A stretch of 64,000 nt of DNA, from positions 1 through 64,000 of the forward strand of contig NZ_JBNARB010000010.1 of NCBI RefSeq assembly GCF_049723235.1, read 5' to 3'. Below are positions 17,279 to 25,633 of the stretch, in pieces. A program made the position numbers and the translations under genes. A model generated the notes under the pieces. That model made no database searches and had not been told where the DNA came from. It was given only the letters and a program-made list of their open reading frames with translations. The stretch's first letter is position 1. Each line of letters opens with the position of its first letter. The DNA comes from Thermovenabulum sp049723235. Its GTDB lineage: Bacteria; Bacillota; Thermosediminibacteria; Thermosediminibacterales; Thermosediminibacteraceae.

Positions 17279-18628
17279 TTATCCTACCAGTATCCTGTCT
17301 TCAGGAAATTTATACAATGCAGGTTTTTTTGAACTTGCCAGAGCCATAGCTATGGTAAGCGGTCCAACCCTTCCAGAAAACATAAGGATTATTATCAATA
17401 ATTTGCCAGCATTTGAAAGTTTAGGAGTTAAACCGAGAGAAAGTCCTACCGTTCCAAACGCCGAAGTAGCTTCATACACTATTGTGAGCAAATCTTCTCC
17501 TTTTTCAGTAATTGTCAGCAAAAATGTAATACTAAAAATCAATAAAAAGGAAATTACGACAATAACTATTGCCCTGTAAACATTTTCTATGGAGATTCTC
17601 CTATTATATATTTCTACCTCTTCTTTGTTTACAACAACGGTATAAATTAGAAGAATCACAATAAAAAAGGTTGAAGTTTTTACACCGCCACCCGTGGAAC
17701 CGGGTGATGCTCCGATAAACATTAAAAAAATCGTGAAAAGCTTAGCCGGTAAAGTCATGTCCGATAAACTTATAGTGTTAAAACCTGCGGTTCTCGGTGT
17801 TACTGATTGAAAAGCTGCGGCTAAAATTTTCCCTCCTAAAGGCAGCTGTCCTAAGGTTTTCGGATTAGAATACTCCAGAAGGAAAAATATAAAAAAACCC
17901 GTTAACAAAAGGATAGCAGTCATCGTAATTACTATTTTTGAGTGAAGGCTCATCTTGTAAAAATCCCTTACAGAAAATACCTCATGGATTACGCTAAATC
18001 CCAAGCCTCCTATTACTATCAGGCTCATAACTACAATATTAATTAAGGGATCCAGCACGAAAGGTGTAAAACTCCTGAAATCTCCTATTAAATCAAAGCC
18101 AGCATTATTAAATGCCGAAACCGCATGGAAAATTCCATAGTAAATTCCTTTTAATAGACCGTATATTTTTATAAACCTGATGGATAATAAAGCCGCACCG
18201 CATAATTCAAAAAATACCGCTGTTGTTATAACGTATTTTGCCAGTTTGACAACCCCTGAAATATGCATTTGATTAAGGGCTTCCTGTATAACAAGTCTTT
18301 CCCTTAATGTAATCCTTTTACCCAGAATAAAAAATATTAAAGTAGCCATTGTCATGAAGCCGAGCCCACCGGTCTGAATTAGAATGAGAATGACTAACTG
18401 CCCAAAAAGACTATAAGTGGTATAAGTATCAACTACTACAAGACCCGTCACACATACGGCAGAAGTTGCCGTAAAAAAGGCGTTTAAAATACCCACGCTT
18501 TTCCCGCTCTTTGCCGCAAAAGGCAGAGAAAGCAAAATAGTGCCTATTAGTATAACTGCTGCAAATCCCAGTACTAAAATCTGGGCAGGTTTTAATCTTA
18601 TTTTTTGTGAAAGTACTAAAATTTTCAA
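17279..18628 (-). CDS. ktrB: Ktr/Trk potassium uptake membrane subunit
   Basis: Polytopic membrane protein of 449 residues with the four MPM repeats of the TrkH/KtrB family. Selectivity-filter-like segments include TATSAVCVTGLVVVD, AVSAFNNAGFDL, SVTPRTAGFNT and EATSAFGTVGLSLG, each with a filter glycine. It transports K+ (usually coupled to Na+) when bound to KtrA. The likely start is TTG at 18628, close behind GGGAGG; spacing is short, so the start is less certain. The rplT terminator separates it from the ribosomal operon. Confidence 0.94.
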   Translation of the reverse strand: MKILVLSQKIRLKPAQILVLGFAAVILIGTILLSLPFAAKSGKSVGILNAFFTATSAVCVTGLVVVDTYTTYSLFGQLVILILIQTGGLGFMTMATLIFFILGKRITLRERLVIQEALNQMHISGVVKLAKYVITTAVFFELCGAALLSIRFIKIYGLLKGIYYGIFHAVSAFNNAGFDLIGDFRSFTPFVLDPLINIVVMSLIVIGGLGFSVIHEVFSVRDFYKMSLHSKIVITMTAILLLTGFFIFFLLEYSNPKTLGQLPLGGKILAAAFQSVTPRTAGFNTISLSDMTLPAKLFTIFLMFIGASPGSTGGGVKTSTFFIVILLIYTVVVNKEEVEIYNRRISIENVYRAIVIVVISFLLIFSITFLLTITEKGEDLLTIVYEATSAFGTVGLSLGLTPKLSNAGKLLIIILMFSGRVGPLTIAMALASSKKPALYKFPEDRILVG

Positions 18629-18647
18629 TCGCCTCCCAAAAAGGAGA

Positions 18648-18673
18648 AAAAGCGACTCTAAAAGCCGCTTTTA
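18648..18673 (-). terminator. terminator after rplT
   Basis: Minus-strand hairpin AAAAGCGGC, TTTTAGA loop, GTCGCTTTTT, with the stem ending in a T-run and overlapping the end of rplT. Confidence 0.7.
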
Positions 18674-19027
18674 TTTAAGATTTGCTTTTGCTATTTCTAC
18701 AAGCTGAGTAAATCCTTTATGATCATTTACGGCCATTTCGGCCAGCATCTTTCTATTTATTTGAATTCCAGCCTTTTTTAATCCATTTATGAATTTGCTG
18801 TAGGATAATCCATTTGTCCTGGCAGCCGCATTAATCCTGGTAATCCACAGCTTTCTGAAGTCCCTTTTTTTCAGTTTCCTACCTATATAAGAGTACATGA
18901 GGGACTTCATTACAGCCTGGTTCGCAATTCTAAATCTCTTGCTTTTAGCTCCAAAATATCCCTTAGCCAGTTTTAGTATCTTTTTATGTCTCCTTCTTGC
19001 CGTTACACCTTTTTTAACCCTTGGCAT
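18671..19027 (-). CDS. rplT: ribosomal protein L20
   Basis: 50S protein of 118 residues beginning MPRVKKGVTARRRHKKILKL, the universal L20 start. It is needed for early 50S assembly and represses its own operon by binding the leader. I chose the ATG at 19027, behind GAGGTGA, over the in-frame start at 19036, which lies within the Shine-Dalgarno and would add three non-conserved residues. It is the last gene of infC-rpmI-rplT. Confidence 0.98.
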   Translation of the reverse strand: MPRVKKGVTARRRHKKILKLAKGYFGAKSKRFRIANQAVMKSLMYSYIGRKLKKRDFRKLWITRINAAARTNGLSYSKFINGLKKAGIQINRKMLAEMAVNDHKGFTQLVEIAKANLK

Positions 19028-19052
19028 TTTAATCACCTCAATGAATTATATT

Positions 19053-19250
19053 TTATTTATAGGGTATTAATTTCTTTACGCGTTTATAATCGGCGCTGCT
19101 AACAAAAGCAGGCTTTCTGAGATTTCTCTTCCTTTTTTTGGACTTATGAGTAAGCAGATGGCTTTTGTAAGCTTTTGCCCTTTTAATTTTCCCCGTTTTT
19201 GTCAAGCTAAACCTCTTTGCAGCACCCCTATGAGTCTTAATTTTTGGCAT
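19053..19250 (-). CDS. rpmI: ribosomal protein L35
   Basis: 50S subunit protein of 65 residues, MPKIKTHRGAAKRF start, highly basic, normal length and conserved throughout. The ATG has an AAGGAGTGA Shine-Dalgarno. It lies between infC and rplT, the standard bacterial order. Confidence 0.98.
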   Translation of the reverse strand: MPKIKTHRGAAKRFSLTKTGKIKRAKAYKSHLLTHKSKKRKRNLRKPAFVSSADYKRVKKLIPYK

Positions 19251-19256
19251 CGGTTT

Positions 19257-19790
19257 TCACTCCTTACCCAATGTATTTTGCTTTGGTGCAAGCATCATAA
19301 TCATATTCCTACCTTCAATAGTAGGAGGCTTTTCTACCTCACCTTTTTCTTTTACGCTTTCGGCAAATCTCTTTAATACCTCTTCCCCGATTTGCGAATG
19401 TGCTATTTCCCTTCCTCTAAACTTTATCGTAACCTTTACTTTATTACCATCTTCTAAAAACCTGAGGGCACTTTTTACCCTTACCATAAAGTCGTGGGTT
19501 TCTATACTGGGACTCATACGTATCTCTTTTATATTAATTACCTTTTGATTTTTCCTCGCTTCCTTTTCCTTTTTGCTCATTTCATATTTGTATTTACCGT
19601 AATCCATTATCTTGCATACAGGCGGTTTTGCATTTGCAGCTACTTTTACTAAATCTAACTGTCTTTCTTGAGCGAGGCGAAGGGCTTCTTTAATAGGCAT
19701 TATCCCCAATTGTTTTCCATCTACATCTATTACCCTTACTTCTTTTGCTTTTATTTCATGGTTTACTTCTAATTCTTTTTCTTTTGTAAT
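19257..19790 (-). CDS. infC: translation initiation factor IF-3 (ATT start)
   Basis: IF-3 prevents 30S-50S association and checks start-codon pairing. The N-terminal domain (VNHEIKAKEVRVID) and the C-terminal domain (RMSPSIETHDFMVRVKSALRFLE) are both complete. The best start is the rare ATT at 19790, six nt after GGAGGTG, giving 177 residues. The TTG at 19805 overlaps the Shine-Dalgarno itself. Non-AUG starts on infC are conserved in bacteria and let IF-3 repress its own translation. The L20 leader lies directly upstream. Confidence 0.95.
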   Translation of the reverse strand: MTKEKELEVNHEIKAKEVRVIDVDGKQLGIMPIKEALRLAQERQLDLVKVAANAKPPVCKIMDYGKYKYEMSKKEKEARKNQKVINIKEIRMSPSIETHDFMVRVKSALRFLEDGNKVKVTIKFRGREIAHSQIGEEVLKRFAESVKEKGEVEKPPTIEGRNMIMMLAPKQNTLGKE

Positions 19791-19805
19791 ATCGTTCACC
19801 TCCAA

Positions 19806-19979
19806 AAAATTTTTTCTAAAAATTTAAGGGACAGGATAAATCCACCTGTCCCATGAAGCCTAAAGATAGAAATAAGCTTATAAAAGCATTACCCTTAGGC
19901 GTAAACCTTATCGGCAATTGCCGTAAGGTGAGAAGGTGGAATCCTTCTACTTAAAAGCCTATAATTACTCACGTAAACT
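19806..19979 (-). promoter_or_regulatory. ribosomal L20 leader
   Basis: The transcript leader of infC-rpmI-rplT matches the Gram-positive L20 leader: AAGTAGAAGGATTCCACCTT hairpin, then TTACGGCAATTGCCG pairing, then a terminator hairpin GGGACAGG/CCTGTCCC with a downstream T-rich stretch (about 19818-19856). L20 binding is expected to favour termination. The consensus match is from memory. Confidence 0.85.
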
Positions 19980-20008
19980 AATATATCATTTGCCAATTTT
20001 AATGTCAA
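19980..20008 (-). promoter_or_regulatory. infC-rpmI-rplT promoter
   Basis: Minus-strand -35 TTGACA (20003-20008), 17-bp spacer, -10 TATATT (19980-19985), immediately before the L20 leader. It sits just past the thrS stop. Confidence 0.8.
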
Positions 20009-20011
20009 TGA

Positions 20012-21919
20012 TTATTGTTTATTTTTTACTTTTTCTTTTACTTCGTTAATAAAGTTTTCTATTGTGTAATTTCCAAGATCTCCTTTTTCCCTGCTCCTTA
20101 CCGAAATTGTGTTGCTCATTTCTTCTTTTTCACCAACTATTATCATGTAAGGAATCTTTTGAAGCTGGGCTTCACGAATCTTGTAACCAATTTTTTCATT
20201 CCTTTCATCCAATTCCACGCGAATATCCTGTTCTTCTAAAATTTCCTTTACCTTTCTTGCGTATTCAAGATATTTTTCGCTAATAGGTAAAACCCTTACC
20301 TGCACAGGAGAAAGCCATACAGGAAATGCTCCTGCATAATGTTCGATTAAAATACCTATAAATCTCTCTATGCTGCCAAAAACTACCCGGTGAATCATTA
20401 CGGGCCTGTGTTTTTCACCATCAGGACCTATATAAGTTAGGTCAAAGCGCTCCGGCATCATAAAATCAAGCTGTATTGTGCCGCATTGCCATGTTCTTCC
20501 AATGCTATCTTTTAAGTGAAAATCTATTTTAGGCCCGTAAAAAGCACCATCTCCTTCATTTATTTTGTAATTTAATCCCTTCTTTTCTAAAGCGCCTTTC
20601 AGTGCATTCGTAGCCTTCTCCCATAGTTCATCAGAACCCATTGAATTTTCTGGCCTTGTAGACAGTTCCACATGATATTCAAAGCCGAATACCTTATAAA
20701 AATAATCCACCAAGTCAATTACTCCCAAAATCTCATCTTCAATCTGCGATGGCATCATGAAAATATGAGCATCATCTTGAGTAAAACATCTTACTCTTAA
20801 AAGGCCATGAAGAACTCCGGACAATTCATGCCGGTGAACAATTCCAAGTTCAGCAAGTTTTAAAGGAAGTTCCTTATAACTGTGGACATCCGTTTTATAA
20901 AGAAGCATTCCTCCCGGACAGTTCATGGGTTTTATAGCAAAACCCTGTTCATCAATTGTAGTAAAATACATATTCTTCTTATAATGATCCCAGTGCCCAG
21001 ATCTCTTCCATAATTCTTCATTTAGAATTATCGGTGTTTTTATTTCCTGATACCCACGCTTTTTATGCTCCCTTCTCCAAAAATCTATCAACAGGTTCCA
21101 CAATACCATTCCTTTTGGGTGAAAGAAAGGAAAACCCGGACCTTCTTCGTGCAAGCTAAATATACCGAGTTCTTTCCCCAATTTTCTATGATCCCTTTTC
21201 TTAGCTTCTTCTATTCTGAAAATATACTCTTCCAGCTGTTTTTTATCAGGGAAGGAGGTCCCGTAAATTCTCTGCAACATTTTGTTTTTTTCATCACCCT
21301 TCCAGTAGGCACCGGCTAAGCTTGTAAGTTTAAATGCCTTAATATAGCCCGTAGAAGGGACGTGGGGTCCTGCACAAAGGTCAATGAACTCTCCCTGTCT
21401 GTAAAAACTAATTGTCGCGTCTTCAGGCAAATTTTCCAGCAATTCAATTTTATAAGGCTCATCCATTTTTTTAAGAAGCTCGATGGCATCTTCCTTGGTA
21501 ACTTCAATTCTCTCAATAGGAAGGTTCTCTTCAATGATTTTTTTCATTTCTTTCTCTATTTTTTCAAAGTCTTCCGTAGAAAAACTTTCATCCCTGTCAA
21601 AATCGTAGTAAAACCCCTCATCAATGGCCGGTCCAATGGCAAGTTTGGTTTCCGGAAACAATCTTTTAACCGCCTGCGCAAGTACATGAGAAGTAGAATG
21701 CCTGTAAGCCCTTTTTCCTTCTTCGTCTTCAAAGGTTAAAATTTTTATTTCCCCATCCTGATTCAATTTAGTCCTTAGATCAACCACGACACCGTTTACT
21801 TCTGCCACTAAAGCTGTCTTTTTTTTGTCGGGAAAATACATTTTAATTAAATCAAAAACAGTAATTCCCTTTTCTATTTCTCTTTCAATCCCATCAACCT
21901 TTACCTTAATTAATTCCAT
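20012..21919 (-). CDS. thrS: threonyl-tRNA synthetase
   Basis: Class II synthetase of 635 residues. Domains in order: N-terminal TGS domain (1-60), editing domain with HSTSHVLAQAV and the SFYRQGEFIDLCAGPHVPSTG motif, catalytic core (NCPGGMLLYKT, RVRCFTQDDAHIFM, and the motif 3 region HRVVFGSIERFIGILIEHYAG), and a C-terminal anticodon-binding domain (about 540-635). The zinc ligands of the family are present. The ATG has an AGGAGAGGG Shine-Dalgarno. Expression is controlled by the T-box upstream. Confidence 0.98.
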   Translation of the reverse strand: MELIKVKVDGIEREIEKGITVFDLIKMYFPDKKKTALVAEVNGVVVDLRTKLNQDGEIKILTFEDEEGKRAYRHSTSHVLAQAVKRLFPETKLAIGPAIDEGFYYDFDRDESFSTEDFEKIEKEMKKIIEENLPIERIEVTKEDAIELLKKMDEPYKIELLENLPEDATISFYRQGEFIDLCAGPHVPSTGYIKAFKLTSLAGAYWKGDEKNKMLQRIYGTSFPDKKQLEEYIFRIEEAKKRDHRKLGKELGIFSLHEEGPGFPFFHPKGMVLWNLLIDFWRREHKKRGYQEIKTPIILNEELWKRSGHWDHYKKNMYFTTIDEQGFAIKPMNCPGGMLLYKTDVHSYKELPLKLAELGIVHRHELSGVLHGLLRVRCFTQDDAHIFMMPSQIEDEILGVIDLVDYFYKVFGFEYHVELSTRPENSMGSDELWEKATNALKGALEKKGLNYKINEGDGAFYGPKIDFHLKDSIGRTWQCGTIQLDFMMPERFDLTYIGPDGEKHRPVMIHRVVFGSIERFIGILIEHYAGAFPVWLSPVQVRVLPISEKYLEYARKVKEILEEQDIRVELDERNEKIGYKIREAQLQKIPYMIIVGEKEEMSNTISVRSREKGDLGNYTIENFINEVKEKVKNKQ

Positions 21920-21947
21920 CTCAGACCCTCTCCTTTGAATTTATACT

Positions 21948-22142
21948 AAAAAAACCTCTCATCCCCCGAATCAAGGGACGAGAGGTTATCTCCCGTGGTT
22001 CCACCCTACTTAATTACTTTTTCGCTATAAAGGGCATACCCCAATGGCTCGGAGGTGGTCTTCAGCTTGCTATTCTCAGGGCTTTCCCACCTTTTTCGCC
22101 CCTCTCTGGGAGAAATCACAAGCTTACTCGTCTCCTCATTGC
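21948..22142 (-). promoter_or_regulatory. T-box leader of thrS (threonine)
   Basis: The minus strand has the T-box sequence AGGGTGGAACCACGGGAG (21990-22007). It is followed by the terminator ACCTCTCGTCCC / GGGGGATGAGAGGT and a T-run (21948-21985). In stem I a GAAGACCACC stretch offers ACC as the threonine specifier codon. Uncharged tRNA-Thr should stabilise the antiterminator and raise thrS expression. Confidence 0.93.
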
Positions 22143-22165
22143 CTAATTTTTAAGTTTTTAATTAT

Positions 22166-22193
22166 ATGATAATAAAAAGCAAAAAAATGTCAA
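22166..22193 (-). promoter_or_regulatory. thrS promoter
   Basis: Minus-strand TTGACA (22188-22193) with TATCAT 16 bp downstream (22166-22171). An overlapping TATAAT (22161-22166) would need a 21-bp spacer. Confidence 0.5.
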
Positions 22194-22200
22194 GAAAAAT

Positions 22201-22809
22201 TTACATCTTTAAAAATACCGAAACCAGCGCTTGAAGAAGGCCTATAAAAAAGCCTATTAATCCTCCTAAAATTTCTATCTGCCTTAACTCCCTCTTTGAA
22301 AGTTTAATTATCAATTCTTCTAACTTTATGATATCAAAAGAATTTATTTTTTCTTCTACAAGCTTGCCTATTTTTATTTCTTCTCTCGCTTTGTTCATTA
22401 TGTCTCTTTTTAAATCTTCTATTACGGGCAGACCATAATAATCAATAGCTTCATTAAAAAAATTCGAAACCATTTTTTTTGGTATAAATAAAGGTAGTTT
22501 GTCTATAATTCGGTCATTAAGTATATTTTTTATCTTATCTAAAATTTCATATTTTAAGGAGCTACTTGTTAACAGGGCAGCAAATTCTTCAAAGGATAAA
22601 ATTTCACTCTCCAAAGCAATCCCTATATTTTTAGCTATTTCAAATCGTCTTTTAGGAATAATTCCTTGAAATTTAATCCCAAAAAAATTTATTGGTTCAA
22701 CAGGCCAAAAAATTAACTTTATGGCAAGTAAATTGGTAATCCAGCCTATAAACCCCCCGATAACCGGCATAGCAATTAAAAAGAAATAAAATTTCAATGC
22801 AATCACCAT
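22201..22809 (-). CDS. DUF445 family membrane protein
   Basis: Protein of 202 residues, matching the DUF445 family (Bacillus YheB type) through its N-terminal membrane segment with IGGFIGWITNLLAIKLIFWP and a second membrane segment at the C-terminus (about 180-202). The middle is amphipathic and charged. Function is unknown. Length is shorter than many DUF445 proteins. Spacing to ytxC is 3 nt, suggesting one transcript. The ATG at 22809 has only a weak GGG upstream, so the start is uncertain. Confidence 0.75.
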   Translation of the reverse strand: MVIALKFYFFLIAMPVIGGFIGWITNLLAIKLIFWPVEPINFFGIKFQGIIPKRRFEIAKNIGIALESEILSFEEFAALLTSSSLKYEILDKIKNILNDRIIDKLPLFIPKKMVSNFFNEAIDYYGLPVIEDLKRDIMNKAREEIKIGKLVEEKINSFDIIKLEELIIKLSKRELRQIEILGGLIGFFIGLLQALVSVFLKM

Positions 22810-22812
22810 ACC

Positions 22813-23688
22813 CTATTTTTTTGGTTTAACCTTACTGCAGAGAATGCAATCTTCGCAAATAGTAACCCTTTCTTCAAAAATATTTAAAACTGCATCGTAA
22901 ACATCCCTTTTCGAATCCAGTATCTCTCCGTGAATCACTATCTTTTTGGGAGCCAGATTTATAAGCAAGCTTATCAAAATATCGTCCTTACTCAATGATC
23001 CATTTTTCTTTAATAAATCTTCTATCTCATTATCTTTAATATCTTTTAATTCCCCATCAAGAAGTAAAACTTCCTTTCCCTTAAAAAATAAATTAACCAC
23101 TTCTTTTTTGGGTTCCAAATTTTTTACAAAAAATTTTAACAGTGCCATGAAATCTTTGTATTCCTTTTCTATTAAAAGCTCATCGACAGCTTTATCAACA
23201 GCTTCTTCAATTATATCTATATAACTTTTTAACCTGAAGTTAATAAACCCTTCTATAATAAAAATTTCATTTTCTTCAATAAATTCTTTAACCTTTTGTT
23301 TAATTTTTTCTTTTCTTTCATGATAATCCGGAATTACCAGAGCCGGTTCTTTACTTTCGGACAATATTTTTAAGGCTATGTCATAAGTTCTTGCCCTGTC
23401 TTCCGGTTTTAAATAAAAATGTATTTTATCCAGTATCTCGCAAATTACCCTGGGTTCCCAAAAATTTATTATTATTTTACTAATTGTTTCGGATAACTTA
23501 TTTTTTAATAATATTTTACCTTCATCACCGTATAACTCGTAATATAATTTATAAAAACTAAGTGGTTCCTTCTCTTCTTTAATTAGGAAAATATTTATGT
23601 TATTTTTTTTCAATTCATCAATAAGGTTTCTAATTTCTTTTTCAAAAAAATATATATCATGAAATGTTCCTATGGAGAAACATTTCAC
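22813..23688 (-). CDS. ytxC: YtxC-like sporulation protein
   Basis: Protein of about 291 residues resembling YtxC, a putative sporulation protein found beside thrS in many endospore formers. No catalytic motif is evident. The C-terminal part has the family-like segments LFFKGKEVLLLDGELKDI and INLAPKKIVIHG, and ends with a CEDCILCSK cysteine motif. I prefer the GTG at 23688, spaced correctly behind GGGAGTGG, over the GTG at 23697. Confidence 0.75.
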   Translation of the reverse strand: MKCFSIGTFHDIYFFEKEIRNLIDELKKNNINIFLIKEEKEPLSFYKLYYELYGDEGKILLKNKLSETISKIIINFWEPRVICEILDKIHFYLKPEDRARTYDIALKILSESKEPALVIPDYHERKEKIKQKVKEFIEENEIFIIEGFINFRLKSYIDIIEEAVDKAVDELLIEKEYKDFMALLKFFVKNLEPKKEVVNLFFKGKEVLLLDGELKDIKDNEIEDLLKKNGSLSKDDILISLLINLAPKKIVIHGEILDSKRDVYDAVLNIFEERVTICEDCILCSKVKPKK

Positions 23689-23795
23689 GTTAACCACTCC
23701 CTTCCCTTTTTACTATTATATTTCATGGGAACAAAGCATATACGACAAAAGAAAGGGAGGGCTTCCTGAAATTAACAAATTAAAAATAAAAAAAA

Positions 23796-23870
23796 TGGTG
23801 GGCGCTGTAAGGATTGAACTTACGACCCCTTCCGCGTCAAGGAAGTGCTCTCCCACTGAGCTAAGCGCCC
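23796..23870 (-). tRNA. tRNA-Val (GAC)
   Basis: Full cloverleaf of 75 nt with encoded CCA. The acceptor stem is GGGCGCT/AGCGCCC, and anticodon loop TTGACGC gives anticodon GAC, reading GUC valine codons. It stands alone, about 100 bp upstream of the LysM-gene terminator. Confidence 0.95.
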
Positions 23871-23950
23871 ACAATTTCTTATATTTGTTTGCGTTTTTTA
23901 TTTTATCATATAATTGATAAATAAGTCAAGTTTTTAGGATAATCATGCCA

Positions 23951-23991
23951 AAAGAAACTAAGGGTTGATATTTACCAACCCTTAGTTTCTT
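23951..23991. terminator. bidirectional terminator after the LysM gene
   Basis: Near-perfect inverted repeat AAGAAACTAAGGGTTG (about 23952-23967) and CAACCCTTAGTTTCTT (23976-23991) with an 8-nt loop. Both arms end in A/T tracts. Confidence 0.75.
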
Positions 23992-24009
23992 ATGATTTAT
24001 TATTTAAAT

Positions 24010-24369
24010 TCATTTTACTGGTATTCTCAGGACTTGACCCGGATATATGGTTTCCTCAGGTCCCCTGAGGTTATTAGCCTGCACAATTGCCTCTACAGTA
24101 GTATCGAATAATGCTGCAATGCGGCTCAAGGTATCACCCGGTTGAACTTCATAATAAGCTTCATGCCTTATAACAGGATTCATCATTGTAAATGGATGAT
24201 GCTCGTCATAATTATCATGGCCATTTCGCGGAATAAAGAGAAATTGACCGGGATAAATTGTCAGGTCATCGCGTATCCAATTATGTCTTAAAATTTCTTT
24301 TACTGATACTCCAAACCGAGATGCTATTAAATTTAGCGAATCTCCAGGTTGCACAATATATATTATCAT
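24010..24369 (-). CDS. protein with two LysM domains
   Basis: Protein of 119 residues made of two LysM peptidoglycan-binding modules (about 3-47 and 73-119), joined by a His/Asp/Asn-rich linker (NGHDNYDEHH). Each module has the YxVQPGDxLxxIAxxF start and the YPGQ..xIP end. There is no catalytic domain or signal peptide, which recalls SafA/SpoVID-like spore-coat or cortex-associated proteins. That role is inference. The ATG at 24369 has a GAAGGAGGG Shine-Dalgarno; an upstream ATG at 24411 lacks one. Confidence 0.85.
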   Translation of the reverse strand: MIIYIVQPGDSLNLIASRFGVSVKEILRHNWIRDDLTIYPGQFLFIPRNGHDNYDEHHPFTMMNPVIRHEAYYEVQPGDTLSRIAALFDTTVEAIVQANNLRGPEETIYPGQVLRIPVK

Positions 24370-24514
24370 ACGTATCCCTCCTTCGATATCATAATATTCA
24401 ATAAAAGCCAAATGTTTACACGATACAATAGAAACTAAATTACTATAATAATAATTTTTAGGTCTAAAATGGGTATTTGAATATAAATTGTTATAGTAAA
24501 AAAATATTTTAAAA

Positions 24515-24567
24515 ATAAAAAAGCACTTTACTCAGATGCCTGCAATGCTAAACATCTGATAAAGTGC
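24515..24567 (-). terminator. second hairpin terminator downstream of the tRNA cluster
   Basis: Arms GCACTTTATCAGATG and CATCTGAGTAAAGTGC enclose a 14-nt loop and are followed on the minus strand by TTTTTTATTTTT. It lies only about 45 bp beyond another terminator. Confidence 0.65.
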
Positions 24568-24612
24568 CTGTAATAATTTGTAACTTTTGATTTAGAACCA
24601 AAAAAATAAAAA

Positions 24613-24640
24613 AGATGACTGCTCATCTTTTTTTTATCGT
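24613..24640. terminator. terminator of the tRNA cluster
   Basis: AAAAAAGATGA, CTGC loop, TCATCTTTTTTTT: a short stem flanked by A/T runs, active in principle on both strands. It is the first terminator after tRNA-Leu. Confidence 0.7.
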
Positions 24641-24683
24641 CGATTATTTATTTTCATTATTATTTCTTTATTAATTTTACAAG

Positions 24684-24772
24684 TGGTGCCGGGGACCGGA
24701 ATCGAACCGGTATGGGTATTTCTACCCGCAGGATTTTAAGTCCTGTGCGTCTGCCTGTTCCGCCACCCCGGC
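24684..24772 (-). tRNA. tRNA-Leu (TAA)
   Basis: Class II tRNA of 89 nt with a long variable arm (GGGTAGAAATACCC), acceptor GCCGGGG/CCCCGGC, anticodon loop CTTAAAA (anticodon TAA), and encoded CCA. Last tRNA of the cluster. Confidence 0.95.
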
Positions 24773-24783
24773 AGATTAGATTA

Positions 24784-24858
<75 letters not shown>

Positions 24859-24871
24859 GTAAATAAAAAAA

Positions 24872-24946
24872 TGGAGCGGAAGACGGGATTTGAACCCGCG
24901 ACCCTCGCCTTGGCAAGGCGATGCTCTACCGCTGAGCCACTTCCGC
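24872..24946 (-). tRNA. tRNA-Gly (GCC)
   Basis: Acceptor GCGGAAG/CTTCCGC, anticodon stem CGCCT with anticodon GCC, discriminator U, and encoded CCA. Confidence 0.95.
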
Positions 24947-24953
24947 ATTTTGA

Positions 24954-25029
<76 letters not shown>

Positions 25030-25039
25030 TCAAAAAATA

Positions 25040-25117
25040 TGGCGACCCAGAAGGGGCTCGAACCCTCGACCTCCAGCGTGACAGGCTGGCGTTCTAAACC
25101 TACTGAACTACTGGGCC
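25040..25117 (-). tRNA. tRNA-Asp (GTC)
   Basis: Acceptor GGCCCAG/CTGGGTC (one G-U pair), anticodon loop CTGTCAC (anticodon GTC), discriminator G as expected for Asp, and encoded CCA. Confidence 0.94.
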
Positions 25118-25122
25118 GCGCA

Positions 25123-25198
25123 TGGTGGGCGAAACAGGGCTCGAACCTGTGACCCCATGCTTGTAAGGCATGTGCTCTCCCAGCTGAGCTATCCGCCC
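25123..25198 (-). tRNA. tRNA-Val (TAC)
   Basis: Acceptor GGGCGGA/TTCGCCC, anticodon loop CTTACAA (anticodon TAC), and encoded CCA. It is the promoter-proximal tRNA of the six-gene cluster. Confidence 0.95.
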
Positions 25199-25212
25199 GC
25201 GAGACAATTCTT

Positions 25213-25241
25213 AGTATACCCGATAATTTATAGAGTGTCAA
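25213..25241 (-). promoter_or_regulatory. promoter of the six-tRNA cluster
   Basis: Minus-strand -35 TTGACA (25236-25241), 17-bp spacer, -10 TATACT (25213-25218), 15 bp before tRNA-Val(TAC). Confidence 0.85.
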
Positions 25242-25341
25242 AGCCAAATTTGCTTAATTTGCCGGGAAATTTGTTACTTTTTTTATATATACGCATGTTT
25301 TTTCCTTCTTTCTTGTTATTGCATTTTGTTGCTCTTATAAT

Positions 25342-25581
25342 TTACTCCTTTTCTTCCTTCTTTAAATCTATTTTTCCGTCCTTTCTATCCATTTCTTCTT
25401 CGGCAAGATTTATCATCTTTTTAACCATATGTCCTCCAATTTTCCCCACCTCTCTTGTAGTCATATTTTCATATCCTCTCTTTTTTATATCATCATCCAA
25501 ATGAAGCTCTTTTGCAACTTCCTCCTTCAAACTTTCCAGTTCATCCTTAGATTTTGGGTTAACCGGTTTTTTTCTTCCCAT
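25342..25581 (-). CDS. alpha/beta-type small acid-soluble spore protein
   Basis: Protein of 79 residues, very charged at both ends. The core RGYENMTTREVGKIGGHMVKKMI corresponds to the second conserved SASP block (G..xNLTSRExGxVGGxMVKKMI). Such proteins coat spore DNA and protect it from UV and heat. The N-terminal germination-protease site is not clearly seen in its usual form (KEEVAKELHLD region), so proteolysis by GPR is uncertain. The ATG has a TTGGAGG Shine-Dalgarno. A forespore promoter could not be assigned with confidence. Confidence 0.85.
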   Translation of the reverse strand: MGRKKPVNPKSKDELESLKEEVAKELHLDDDIKKRGYENMTTREVGKIGGHMVKKMINLAEEEMDRKDGKIDLKKEEKE

Positions 25582-25633
25582 ATAAATACCTCCAAAAAGA
25601 CTTTTTTCTTATATTTTCCAAAAAAAATTATCT

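Larger units (their letters stand above)
24412..24683. other. non-coding gap with two minus-strand hairpins
   Basis: No ORF with a ribosome-binding site is visible. It holds an AT-rich part (24412-24510) and two terminator-like hairpins at 24515-24567 and 24613-24640, listed separately. Confidence 0.6.

Noticed and set aside
23672..23917. Plus-strand frame covering tRNA-Val(GAC)
   Set aside because: Overlaps the tRNA antisense and has no Shine-Dalgarno.
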